Source: Hymenobacter sp. H14-R3
GTDB taxonomy: Bacteria; Bacteroidota; Bacteroidia; Cytophagales; Hymenobacteraceae
DNA: 64,000 bases
Assembly (NCBI RefSeq): GCF_030063445.1
Contig: NZ_JASITD010000023.1
Span: 1-64,000 of the forward strand
Direction of reading: 5' to 3'
Made by a program: the position numbers and the translations under genes. This document shows positions 17,139 through 24,323 of this stretch, piece after piece; position 1 is the first letter of the stretch; every line of letters starts with the position of its first letter. The notes beneath the pieces were generated by a model. It worked only from the letters and a program-made list of their open reading frames with translations. It did not search any database and had not been told where the DNA came from.

Positions 17139-17189
17139 ACCGCAGATTTAACGGATTGCGCAGATACGCCCGCCTGCGGCGGGCTGACT
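17139..17189 (+). repeat. 3'-end dispersed repeat, copy 1
   Basis: Begins ACCGCAGATTTAACGG directly after the stop codon of the DUF3127 gene and ends GGGCTGACT. It contains a small CGCCCGC/GCGGGC hairpin. It matches copies at 17968, 18217 (inverted), 31265 and 31443 (inverted). Confidence 0.8.
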
Positions 17190-17236
17190 GTTCTTTTTTG
17201 GTGCGAGGTTGGTCTTTAGGCTTGCTTTGCGAATGT

Positions 17237-17270
17237 AGATTGTGCCGCTCCCTTTATGGGGGCGGCACAT
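17237..17270 (+). terminator. Hairpin after the DUF3127 gene
   Basis: TGTGCCGC pairs with GCGGCACA around CTCCCTTTATGGGGG (which also pairs inside), followed by TTTG. A likely terminator about 100 bases after the stop codon. Confidence 0.55.
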
Positions 17271-17346
17271 TTGCTTTCCAGCCTACGTTCTATTACTTAT
17301 AATGAAAGCTAATGGCTGACAGCTATTAGCTAACAGCTTGACGGAA

Positions 17347-18027
17347 ATGGATTTACGCGTACTTATTGACCGGGGCGAGGGCGAGCGGCTTGAATTCAAA
17401 AAGAAGACTACCCACCCTACCCGCATTGCGCGCACGCTGGCTTCGCTGGCCAACACGCACGGCGGCCGGGTGCTGGTGGGCGTGGAAGACGATGGCCGCA
17501 TCGTGGGCGTGCGCGATGCTGAGGAAGAAATGTTTGTGCTGCGCGATGCTGCCGCCCATTATGTTGACCCACCCCTCACGCTGGCCTTCCACGAAGTGGA
17601 AACGGAGGCTGGGCTTATCGTACTGGTAGTCAGCGTATCCGAAAGCCATACCAAGCCTCACCGCGCCCAGATGGCCCCCGGCGAATGGCGCAGCTACGTG
17701 CGCGTGCACAACGAAAGCGTGCAGGCCAGTAGCCTCACCGAAAAGGTGTTAGCGCACGAGCAACCCGAAGCCAGCTTCGAAAACCTCCCCCTTAACAAAG
17801 ACGAGCTGCGCGTGCTCGACTACCTCCAACACACGCAACCCCGTATCACGGTAGCGCAGTACACCAAGCTCATCAACGTGAGCCGCCGCCGCGCCTACCG
17901 CACCCTCATCAAGCTGGTGCTCCACGGCTACCTCCGCTACCACGACAAAGAAAAGGAACCTTACTACACCGCAGATTCAAACGGATTAAACGAATTTCGC
18001 AGATACGCCGCTAAAGCGGCTGACTAA
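17347..18027 (+). CDS. Schlafen/AlbA_2-type putative DNA-binding protein
   Basis: 226 residues from the ATG at 17347. The N-terminal domain (GEGERLEFKKK, LASLANTHGGRVLVGVEDDG) is the AlbA_2 module found in Schlafen-like and ATP-binding regulatory proteins. The second half (LDYLQHTQPRITVAQYTKL, VSRRRAYRTLIKLVLHG) is a winged-helix-like domain. It is probably a nucleic-acid-binding regulator. The last 20 residues, from TADSNG to KAAD, are encoded entirely by a copy of the 3'-end dispersed repeat, so the original protein probably ended near EKEPY. It is convergent with a tiny Lys-rich gene at 18279. Confidence 0.75.
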   Translation: MDLRVLIDRGEGERLEFKKKTTHPTRIARTLASLANTHGGRVLVGVEDDGRIVGVRDAEEEMFVLRDAAAHYVDPPLTLAFHEVETEAGLIVLVVSVSESHTKPHRAQMAPGEWRSYVRVHNESVQASSLTEKVLAHEQPEASFENLPLNKDELRVLDYLQHTQPRITVAQYTKLINVSRRRAYRTLIKLVLHGYLRYHDKEKEPYYTADSNGLNEFRRYAAKAAD

Positions 18028-18029
18028 GC
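17968..18029 (+). repeat. 3'-end dispersed repeat, copy 2 (inside coding sequence)
   Basis: ACCGCAGATTCAAACGG onward, ending CGGCTGACTAAGC. It has the CGCCGCTAAAGCGGC hairpin in the middle. In other copies the preceding codon is a stop; here it is TAC, so translation runs through to the TAA inside the repeat. Confidence 0.8.
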
Positions 18030-18109
18030 AATACGCTGACTTTTAATTCCTTCCGCAGAGTAATAAAGGCGCACAGCACGTCCATAAGCGGACTGGCTAA
18101 AAGATGGAT

Positions 18110-18150
18110 AAAATAGAAAAGGCTGCCCATAAGAGCAGCCTTTTCTGTTA
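18110..18150. terminator. Bidirectional terminator inside a repeat pair
   Basis: AGAAAAGGCTGC pairs with GCAGCCTTTTCT, with A/T runs on both sides. It lies between inverted copies 2 and 3 of the dispersed repeat and between convergent genes. Confidence 0.75.
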
Positions 18151-18216
18151 TGCCCTAACGGCTAAGTCAAAAAACGAATCAAGCAACAAACAGAACCAGC
18201 TCTGATAATTCCAATA

Positions 18217-18278
18217 GCTTAGCCAGCCGCGTAGTGGCGTCATCTACGAGATTCGTTTAATCCGTTTGAATCTGCGGT
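18217..18278 (-). repeat. 3'-end dispersed repeat, copy 3
   Basis: Inverted copy. Read leftward it starts ACCGCAGATTCAAACGG immediately after the TAG stop (18281-18279) of the Lys-rich gene and ends near GCTAAGC. Confidence 0.8.
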
Positions 18279-18395
18279 CTAGTCTTGCTTGCGGGCGCGG
18301 GCTACTTTTTTCTCGTCCTTATCGGCTTTCTTTTCTTTCGTCGTTTTGGCGGGCTCTTTCTTTTTCTCTTTTCGGGCGTCTTGGGCTTTGGCCAT
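18279..18395 (-). CDS. Tiny lysine-rich protein
   Basis: 38 residues, beginning MAKAQDARKEKKKEPAK and ending ARKQD; about 40 percent lysine or arginine. It is too short for most length cut-offs. It has an ATG, a clean highly charged composition and a stop that abuts the dispersed repeat as real genes here do. Such peptides are often nucleic-acid or ribosome associated, but nothing specific can be claimed. Confidence 0.5.
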   Translation of the reverse strand: MAKAQDARKEKKKEPAKTTKEKKADKDEKKVARARKQD

Positions 18396-18517
18396 GAGTG
18401 AAAATGGTTGGGGTGGAGGGAATAAAAACCAGGTCAGTGCTGCAAATTAACGCATTCTGGCGGGTTGATGTTGTGTAACGATATGTGGCTGGGCACTACT
18501 TACTGATTACTCACTAG

Positions 18518-19072
18518 TTAAGCAGTAAGCAGGGCCGGCCAGTAGCGCTCACGCAAAATGCGCAGGTGGTGCTGCTCATGGCCCGCCGTGATGTAGAGCA
18601 GCGACCGAACCGTAACGGGCCCGCCGTTGGCGCGGCCAGCGCGGTCTAGCTGCCCGCCGTTCAGCCCCGCGAAGAAGGCCAGCGTGGCGGCGCGCACGGC
18701 GTGATATTCCGTTAGCAAGTCGCTCATTATCCTGTCATTAGCTTCGCTATTGGCCACGTAGTCATCCTGCTCGAAGCCGGGTAGCTCCTGCGCATCGGCG
18801 CGGGCAAAGCGCAGGGCGCGGTAGGTGAAGATGCGCTCAGAATCGGTGATGTGGAGCAGCATTTCCTTGGGCGTCCACTTGCCGGGGGCGTAGCGCATAA
18901 GCGCCTGCGCCTCGGTGAGGCCCGAAAACTCGCGGTGCAGTTCGGCGGCTTGCTGGCGTAGCTGGGCCAGCGGTTCGGCGTCGGCGGGCACCAGGTCGAT
19001 ATACGCTTGGGTGTAAGGTAAATACGTGCCGGGCGCGGGGCGCTCCTGGCTGGCAATAGGGGTAACGGACAT
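18518..19072 (-). CDS. DinB-like protein (possible independent start)
   Basis: 184 residues from the internal ATG at 19072 (MSVTPIASQERPAPGTYLPY). It is a complete DinB_2-type protein on its own, with the three histidines of the metal site (LHITDSE, HEQHH). TACCTTTG lies five bases before the ATG, so a nearly leaderless transcript could start here. I list it as an alternative product of the same frame. DinB-like enzymes include bacillithiol- or mycothiol-dependent transferases; the actual reaction is not known. Confidence 0.6.
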   Translation of the reverse strand: MSVTPIASQERPAPGTYLPYTQAYIDLVPADAEPLAQLRQQAAELHREFSGLTEAQALMRYAPGKWTPKEMLLHITDSERIFTYRALRFARADAQELPGFEQDDYVANSEANDRIMSDLLTEYHAVRAATLAFFAGLNGGQLDRAGRANGGPVTVRSLLYITAGHEQHHLRILRERYWPALLTA

Positions 19073-20041
19073 GGGAGCAAAGGTAGCCGGCCGCCGCAGA
19101 TACTGAAATTTCAGCTGCACCGCGCCGTGCGGGCGGCGCATGAGCGGCCGGCCGCCCAGCCGCCCGCGCGCCGGGCGCGGCTCCCGGGCCGCCACCTCGG
19201 GCGCGGCCAGCTCGCTGGTACCGAAGGCCCAACGTAAAAAATCGGGCATGATGGTGCCCCAGGTATCGGGGTGGTGGTGGCCGCCGGGCACCTCTATGTA
19301 GCGCGCGGCGGTGGGGGGCAAGCCCTGCGCCGCTAGCACCGCCAGCATATCCAGGGTATCGTCGATGGCGTCGATGATGCCGTTGTGGTTGCGGTCGGTG
19401 GTTTCGTCGTCGGTGCCGGTTTGCAGCCAGAACTGCTGGCCGGGCCGGGCCGGGCGGGCGGCTACCAGACTGTGCATCAGGCGGTCGGCGTCGGTATAAC
19501 CGTCGTTCAGCCCCCGGCCCCGCCACCAGAAGGAACCGCTGAATATGCCGCTCCGCAAGAACGCCTCGGGGTGGTGCCAGGCCAGGTCAAAAGCCATGAG
19601 CCCCCCCAGCGACATGCCCGCCACGGCCGCCTCGGCGGGGCTGGCGCTGGCGTGGTAGTGGGCCTGCACATAGGGTAGCAATTCCTTGAGCATGAAGTCG
19701 GTGTAGCGGCCGGCGCGGCTGCCCCGGCCCAGGTAGTCGGGCCGGGCGGCCACGCCGTATTCCTGCAAGCGGTCGGCCGCATGAATGGCTACCAGCACAA
19801 ACGGCCGCACCTCGCCCCGCCGAAACAAACGGTTGAGCGTGGCCGGCAGGTGCAGGCGCGCCAGGTCTTGCCCATCCTGGAGGTAGAGCACCGGGTAGGG
19901 CTGCGCGGCCCGCGCCGAAAAGCCGGGCGGCAGTACCACGTCCAGGCGCACCACGCGGCCCAGCGCCACCGAAAACAAAGACTCGTCGCGCCGCACTACC
20001 ACGGTAGCCCCGCGCGGCGACTGAAATCTGAAAACTGCCAT
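18518..20041 (-). CDS. Esterase fused in frame to a DinB-like domain
   Basis: About 507 residues in one frame from the ATG at 20041. Residues 1-290 are an esterase of the PF00756 type: VAGMSLGGLMAFDLAW (nucleophile Ser), a calcium-loop-like DRNHNGIIDAIDDT, and PGGHHHPDTWG. Residues 324-507 are a DinB-type four-helix bundle with metal ligands in LLHITDSE and GHEQHHLRIL. The two parts are probably separate genes, because a TACCTTTG box and an ATG (19072) sit exactly at the junction. If so, the esterase has lost its stop codon or the genes have become fused. The esterase substrate is unknown; DinB-type enzymes often use thiol cofactors. Confidence 0.7.
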   Translation of the reverse strand: MAVFRFQSPRGATVVVRRDESLFSVALGRVVRLDVVLPPGFSARAAQPYPVLYLQDGQDLARLHLPATLNRLFRRGEVRPFVLVAIHAADRLQEYGVAARPDYLGRGSRAGRYTDFMLKELLPYVQAHYHASASPAEAAVAGMSLGGLMAFDLAWHHPEAFLRSGIFSGSFWWRGRGLNDGYTDADRLMHSLVAARPARPGQQFWLQTGTDDETTDRNHNGIIDAIDDTLDMLAVLAAQGLPPTAARYIEVPGGHHHPDTWGTIMPDFLRWAFGTSELAAPEVAAREPRPARGRLGGRPLMRRPHGAVQLKFQYLRRPATFAPMSVTPIASQERPAPGTYLPYTQAYIDLVPADAEPLAQLRQQAAELHREFSGLTEAQALMRYAPGKWTPKEMLLHITDSERIFTYRALRFARADAQELPGFEQDDYVANSEANDRIMSDLLTEYHAVRAATLAFFAGLNGGQLDRAGRANGGPVTVRSLLYITAGHEQHHLRILRERYWPALLTA

Positions 20042-20157
20042 TGACCCGCAAATAAACACGACTTGGGCCCATTTTAAAGAAAAGTTGGTCGTTCGGTTTT
20101 CCTGCTTAGTTTGCGGCCGGTTCCGGTGCGCGCGTCATCCCCGCCGGCCCCTTCCTC

Positions 20158-20862
20158 TTGCACGAAGAACATCGCCGCTTTCACTCCCAGCACCTGGGCA
20201 CTGACATGGAAATGCTGGTCGTGGGCGACTATGGCTACCCCATCCTCATTTTCCCTACTTCCAACGGCCGCTACTACGAGGCCCGCGATTTTCACCTCAC
20301 CGATTCGGTGCGCTGGTTTGTTGAAAACCGGCTTATCAAGCTTTTCTGCATCGACAGCGGCGATAAGTGGAGCTGGTACGCCAAGCACCTGCACCCCGGC
20401 ACCCGCGTGCACAACCACGGCCTCTACGACTGCATGATTAGCGAGGAACTGGTGCCCAGCATTCAGCACGAGTGCCAGGTCGATAAAATTGGCGTAGCCG
20501 GCTGCTCACTCGGTGGTTACCAAGCGCTTAACTATGCCTTCCGGCACCCCAACCAGGTAGCGCACATGTTCTCGATGGGCGCTGCCTTCGACATTCGCAT
20601 GTTTCTGGATGGGCACTACGACGAGCAGGCGTACTTTCATAACCCGCTCGACTACATGCCTAATGCTCAAGATGATAACTTCTACCAGATGAATATCGTG
20701 CTGGGCACCGCCGAAGATGACTTCTGCAAGGGCTCCAACTACCTGATGTCGGAGATTCTCGCGCGCAAGGGCATTCCGCACCGCCTCGATGTGCGGCCGG
20801 GTACCCACGACTGGCCCGTGTGGCGCGACATGTTTCCCACCTACGTCTCCTCTATCCTTTAA
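20158..20862 (+). CDS. Esterase-family alpha/beta-hydrolase, first gene of the amidoligase set
   Basis: 234 residues from a TTG (20158). Later ATGs would delete the conserved start HEEHRRFHSQHLGTDMEML. The nucleophile elbow is VAGCSLGGYQALN, the catalytic aspartate is probably in LGTAEDDF and the histidine in GTHDWPVWRD. It has no signal peptide, so it is cytoplasmic. It is the first of five same-strand genes that include two ATP-grasp proteins, a GCS2-type ligase and a glutamine amidotransferase. It could hydrolyse or transfer an acyl group on the product or an intermediate. The product itself is not known. Confidence 0.8.
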   Translation: MHEEHRRFHSQHLGTDMEMLVVGDYGYPILIFPTSNGRYYEARDFHLTDSVRWFVENRLIKLFCIDSGDKWSWYAKHLHPGTRVHNHGLYDCMISEELVPSIQHECQVDKIGVAGCSLGGYQALNYAFRHPNQVAHMFSMGAAFDIRMFLDGHYDEQAYFHNPLDYMPNAQDDNFYQMNIVLGTAEDDFCKGSNYLMSEILARKGIPHRLDVRPGTHDWPVWRDMFPTYVSSIL

Positions 20863-20946
20863 GTAGTTACTTCCGTAAACGCTTCAGCGCTCGCGCCTAC
20901 TCCTATCCTTTCCAACTCCTTAGAACGCTCCGTTCTTCCCCTACCC

Positions 20947-22107
20947 ATGAAAAAAATCGGCATCTTGTTTGGCCAGGAAAACACCTTTCCCCAGGCCTTT
21001 GTGGACCGCGTTAACCAAAAAGCCGTTGAGGGCATCACGGCCGAATTCGTTAACATTCAGGAAGTAGAGCAGGCCGTGGCCACCGACTACGCCGTCATTA
21101 TTGACCGTATTTCGCAGGACGTGCCCTTCTACCGCGCCTACCTCAAAAACGCCGCCCTCACCGGGACGGCCGTGATTAACAACCCGTTCTGGTGGAGCGC
21201 CGACGAGAAGTTCTTCAACAACGCCCTCGCCGTGCAGCTTGGCGTGCCGGTACCCAAAACCCTGCTGCTCCCCAGCAAGGCCCGCCCCGACGACACCAGC
21301 GAGAACTCGTTTCGCAACCTCGGCATGTTCGACTGGGAAAAGGCCTTCGAGAAAATCGGCTTCCCGGCCTTCATGAAGCCCCACTCGGGCGGCGGCTGGA
21401 AAAGCGTGTACAAGGTTGACAACCCCTACGAAGCCTACCGCGCCTACGACGAAACCGGCCAGCTGGTAATGCTATACCAAGAGGCCGTTGACTTCACCGA
21501 CTATTTCCGGTGCTACTGCCTCGGCGGTAAAGACGTGCTCATTATGCCCTACGAGCCGCGCAACGCCCCCCACCAGCGCTACCAAACCGAGATGAAAACC
21601 ACGGGCGAGGCCGGCGAAAAGCTGCTCGCCACCGTCAAAGACTACGTGCTGCGCCTGTGCCAGGGCCTGGGCTATGACTTTAATACGGTGGAGTTTGCGG
21701 TGCGCGACGGCATCCCAATCGCCATTGACTTTGGCAACCCTGCTCCCGATGCCGACATTGACTCGGTAGGCCCCGAAAACTTTGAGTGGGTAGTGGAGCA
21801 CGCTGCCAACCTGGCCATTGCCCGCGCCCAGGCCCAAAAGCCCGGCGCCGACAACCTCACCTGGGGCACTTTCGTGCAGAAGTCGGCCCACGCCGTGGCC
21901 GTTGGCAAAGGCACTATGGAAGTAGGTGCTGCTGTGCACGAAACCAACGACCTGGGTGCCAACCCACCCAAGCCCGCCAAAAAGGCGGCTGCGCCCAAGA
22001 AATCGGATGCTCCCAAGCCCGAGCCCATCACGGGTGCCGAGCTAAAAGCTAAGCCGGCCCCCGCCGCCAAGGCACCTCCCAAGCCTAAGAAACAGTCAGT
22101 CAAATAG
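20947..22107 (+). CDS. ATP-grasp ligase with a basic Ala/Pro tail
   Basis: 386 residues. Residues 1-300 are an ATP-grasp fold: FPAFMKPHSGGGWKSVYKV with K144 and a glycine-rich loop for ATP, YQEAVDFTDYFRCYC, and IPIAIDFGNPAPDADID near the metal site. It resembles RimK/D-Ala-D-Ala-ligase-like enzymes, which activate a carboxylate as acyl phosphate and join it to an amine. Residues 325-386 form a Lys/Ala/Pro-rich tail (KKAAAPKKSDAPKPEP) that may bind nucleic acid or a partner. It lies 84 bases after the esterase gene and ends before a clear hairpin at 22127. Confidence 0.85.
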   Translation: MKKIGILFGQENTFPQAFVDRVNQKAVEGITAEFVNIQEVEQAVATDYAVIIDRISQDVPFYRAYLKNAALTGTAVINNPFWWSADEKFFNNALAVQLGVPVPKTLLLPSKARPDDTSENSFRNLGMFDWEKAFEKIGFPAFMKPHSGGGWKSVYKVDNPYEAYRAYDETGQLVMLYQEAVDFTDYFRCYCLGGKDVLIMPYEPRNAPHQRYQTEMKTTGEAGEKLLATVKDYVLRLCQGLGYDFNTVEFAVRDGIPIAIDFGNPAPDADIDSVGPENFEWVVEHAANLAIARAQAQKPGADNLTWGTFVQKSAHAVAVGKGTMEVGAAVHETNDLGANPPKPAKKAAAPKKSDAPKPEPITGAELKAKPAPAAKAPPKPKKQSVK

Positions 22108-22126
22108 TCAGGTAGGCTTTCTTACT

Positions 22127-22167
22127 GTAAAAGGGCTGCTACCACCGCTTGGTGGCAGCCCTTTTAC
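22127..22167 (+). terminator. Hairpin inside the amidoligase set
   Basis: GTAAAAGGGCTGC with GCAGCCCTTTTAC plus inner ACCACC/GGTGGT pairs. It lies between the ATP-grasp and GCS2-type genes, so the set may be two or more transcripts or be attenuated here. Confidence 0.7.
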
Positions 22168-22228
22168 AGCTTCGCCTCGTGAGCAGGCAACCCAAGTTTC
22201 CATCCACTTCCTAGTTAGCTCACTACGT

Positions 22229-23332
22229 ATGCCCCGCCCCGTTTTCACCCTCGGCATCGAGGAAGAGTTTCAAACCATCGACCCCGTTACGCGGGACCTG
22301 CGCTCGCACATGTCGAAAATTGTGGAGGACGGCAAAATCACGCTGCACGAGCAGGTGAAGGCCGAAATGCACGAGTCGGTAGTGGAAGTGGGCACCAATA
22401 TTTGCAAGAATATTCAGGAAGCGCGTACCGAGGTGGTGCACCTGCGCCGCCAGGTAATCGAGTTGGCCGACCGCGTAGGCTTGAAAATCGCCGCCGCCGG
22501 CACGCACCCCTTCTCACGGTGGCAGGACCAGCCCATCACGCCCGATGCCCGCTACGATAAAATAGTGGAAGAATTGCAGGAAGCCGCCCGGTCTAACCTG
22601 GTTTTTGGGATGCACGTGCACATCGGCATCGAGAACCGCGACTTGGGCGTGTATATGATGAACGCGCTGCGGTATTTTCTGCCGCACCTGTTTGCACTCA
22701 GCACCAACTCGCCCTTCTGGGAAGGCCGCGAAACCGGTTACAAATCCTTCAGAACCAAGGTATTCGAACGCTTTCCGCGCACCGGTATTCCTGACTATTT
22801 CACCAGCGCCTCAGAGTACGACGAGTTTATCGCGCTGCTGATAAAAACCGGCTGCATCGACAACGGCAAGAAAATCTGGTGGGATTTACGTCTGCATCCT
22901 TTCTTCGACACCATCGAATACCGCATCTGCGATATGATGATGCGCTCAGACGAAACCATTGCCGTGGCAGCCGTAATGCAGGCCCTGGTAGCGAAAATTT
23001 ATAAGCTCAAGTGCCAGAACTTAAATTTTCGACTTTATCGCAGCTCACTCATCAAGGAAAATAAGTGGCGGGCGGCCCGATATGGTATTGATGGTCAATT
23101 GATTGACTTTGGCACGGAGGAGGAAAAGCCCGCCCGTCAATTAATTCTGGAATTACTGGATTTTGTGGATGATGTACTCGACGACTTAGGCAGCCGCCAC
23201 GAAGTAGAGTATATTCTTAAAATGATGGAAATGGGCACCGGAGCCGACCGCCAACTAGCTGTTTTTCAGCAGACTGGTGACTTGACTAAAGTGGTTGATT
23301 ATATTCTGACCGAGACGGCCTACGGACTTTAG
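22229..23332 (+). CDS. GCS2-type carboxylate-amine ligase (YbdK-like)
   Basis: 367 residues. LGIEEEFQTIDPVTRDL at the N-terminus holds the acidic metal-binding patch of the glutamine-synthetase-like fold, and FGMHVHIGIENRD and DLRLHPFFDTIEYRICD are further hallmarks. YbdK has weak gamma-glutamyl-cysteine ligase activity, so the enzyme should form an amide between a carboxylate (often glutamate) and an amine with ATP. The fold differs from that of its ATP-grasp neighbours, so the set has at least two separate ligation steps. Full length for the family and no signal peptide. Confidence 0.88.
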   Translation: MPRPVFTLGIEEEFQTIDPVTRDLRSHMSKIVEDGKITLHEQVKAEMHESVVEVGTNICKNIQEARTEVVHLRRQVIELADRVGLKIAAAGTHPFSRWQDQPITPDARYDKIVEELQEAARSNLVFGMHVHIGIENRDLGVYMMNALRYFLPHLFALSTNSPFWEGRETGYKSFRTKVFERFPRTGIPDYFTSASEYDEFIALLIKTGCIDNGKKIWWDLRLHPFFDTIEYRICDMMMRSDETIAVAAVMQALVAKIYKLKCQNLNFRLYRSSLIKENKWRAARYGIDGQLIDFGTEEEKPARQLILELLDFVDDVLDDLGSRHEVEYILKMMEMGTGADRQLAVFQQTGDLTKVVDYILTETAYGL

Positions 23333-23358
23333 TTAAGCTGCTGTGAACAAATGGGCCG

Positions 23359-23366
23359 TATTTTTG
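23359..23366 (+). promoter_or_regulatory. Putative promoter before the amidotransferase gene
   Basis: TATTTTTG matches TAnnTTTG, 54 bases before the ATG at 23421. This suggests the second half of the set can be transcribed separately. Confidence 0.4.
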
Positions 23367-23420
23367 CAGCTTAACTACTTCACGGCTAGCTATTAATTAG
23401 CTAAAATAAGTTTTATTTTT

Positions 23421-24245
23421 ATGAGTAAGTTTAGAATTGCTATTCTGGATATGTACAACAATTTTCCTAACGAGGGAATGCGTTGTATTCGACAACTATT
23501 GCACCGTACGGAAGCAGCGCAGCAAGTGGAATTTATAGTTGACACTTTTAATGTGCGGGCGGCCAACGAAATACCCGATTTCACTTATGACATCTATATT
23601 TCGAGCGGCGGCCCGGGCAGCCCCTTGCAGTCAGATGAGCCGTGGGAACCGTTGTATTTCGATTTTATCGACAATTTATTTGCATTTAACAGCACGGCCG
23701 AGCATAAAAAGCACCTACTACTTATCTGCCACTCGTTCCAGCTGATAAGCCGTCATTTCGGGTTGGGAGAAATAAGCAAGCGTAAATCGACTTCGTTTGG
23801 CGTGCTGCCCGTGCACTTGACCGAAGCCGGCCACACCGACCCGGTTTTTGCGCAACTACCCGAGCCCTTCTACGCCGTTGATTCGCGCGATTATCAACTT
23901 ACTGATTTGCACCCCCAACGCCTAGCCGAATTAGGCGTTGAAATACTGTGCCTGGAAAAAGAGCGTCCCCACATTCCCCTGGCCCGCGCGGTAATGGCGT
24001 TGCGCTTTTCACCCGAAATAGTGGGTACGCAGTTTCACCCCGAGGCTGATGGCGAAGGTATGCTACGCTACATGCTCACCGATGAGCGCAAGAAGCAAGT
24101 AATTGCGTCGTATGGAGAGGATAAATACCACGAAATGGTGCATCTACTTGCCGACCCCGAAACAATTGAGGTAACGGAAGCAATCATTATTCCCACGTTT
24201 TTGCAGCGTGCGTTGAATGCCTTGCGCGAGCCGGCTCTAATCTAA
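23421..24245 (+). CDS. Class I glutamine amidotransferase
   Basis: 274 residues. The triad is visible: C103 in LLLICHSFQL, then H206 and E208 in VGTQFHPEADGEGM. SSGGPGSP supplies the oxyanion loop. The elbow ICHSFQ differs slightly from the usual G-x-C-x-G. The family either gives ammonia from glutamine or cuts gamma-glutamyl bonds, as PuuD-like proteins do. Beside ligases it may supply ammonia to form a terminal amide or remove a gamma-glutamyl group. Its base composition is more AT-rich than the genes before 22.5 kb. Confidence 0.85.
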   Translation: MSKFRIAILDMYNNFPNEGMRCIRQLLHRTEAAQQVEFIVDTFNVRAANEIPDFTYDIYISSGGPGSPLQSDEPWEPLYFDFIDNLFAFNSTAEHKKHLLLICHSFQLISRHFGLGEISKRKSTSFGVLPVHLTEAGHTDPVFAQLPEPFYAVDSRDYQLTDLHPQRLAELGVEILCLEKERPHIPLARAVMALRFSPEIVGTQFHPEADGEGMLRYMLTDERKKQVIASYGEDKYHEMVHLLADPETIEVTEAIIIPTFLQRALNALREPALI

Positions 24246-24274
24246 ATTATTGGTTCAGTACGCAGTAACTATTG

Positions 24275-24305
24275 GCGCGAATCACTTGATTCGCGCTACT
24301 TTTTT
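24275..24305 (+). terminator. Hairpin between the amidotransferase and second ATP-grasp-like gene
   Basis: GCGCGAATCA (24275-24284) pairs with TGATTCGCGC (24288-24297) and is followed by CTACTTTTTT. It lies 19 bases before the next ATG (24324), so it may also act as a regulator of that gene. Confidence 0.7.
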
Positions 24306-24323
24306 GTCTTAAATTATCTCCCG

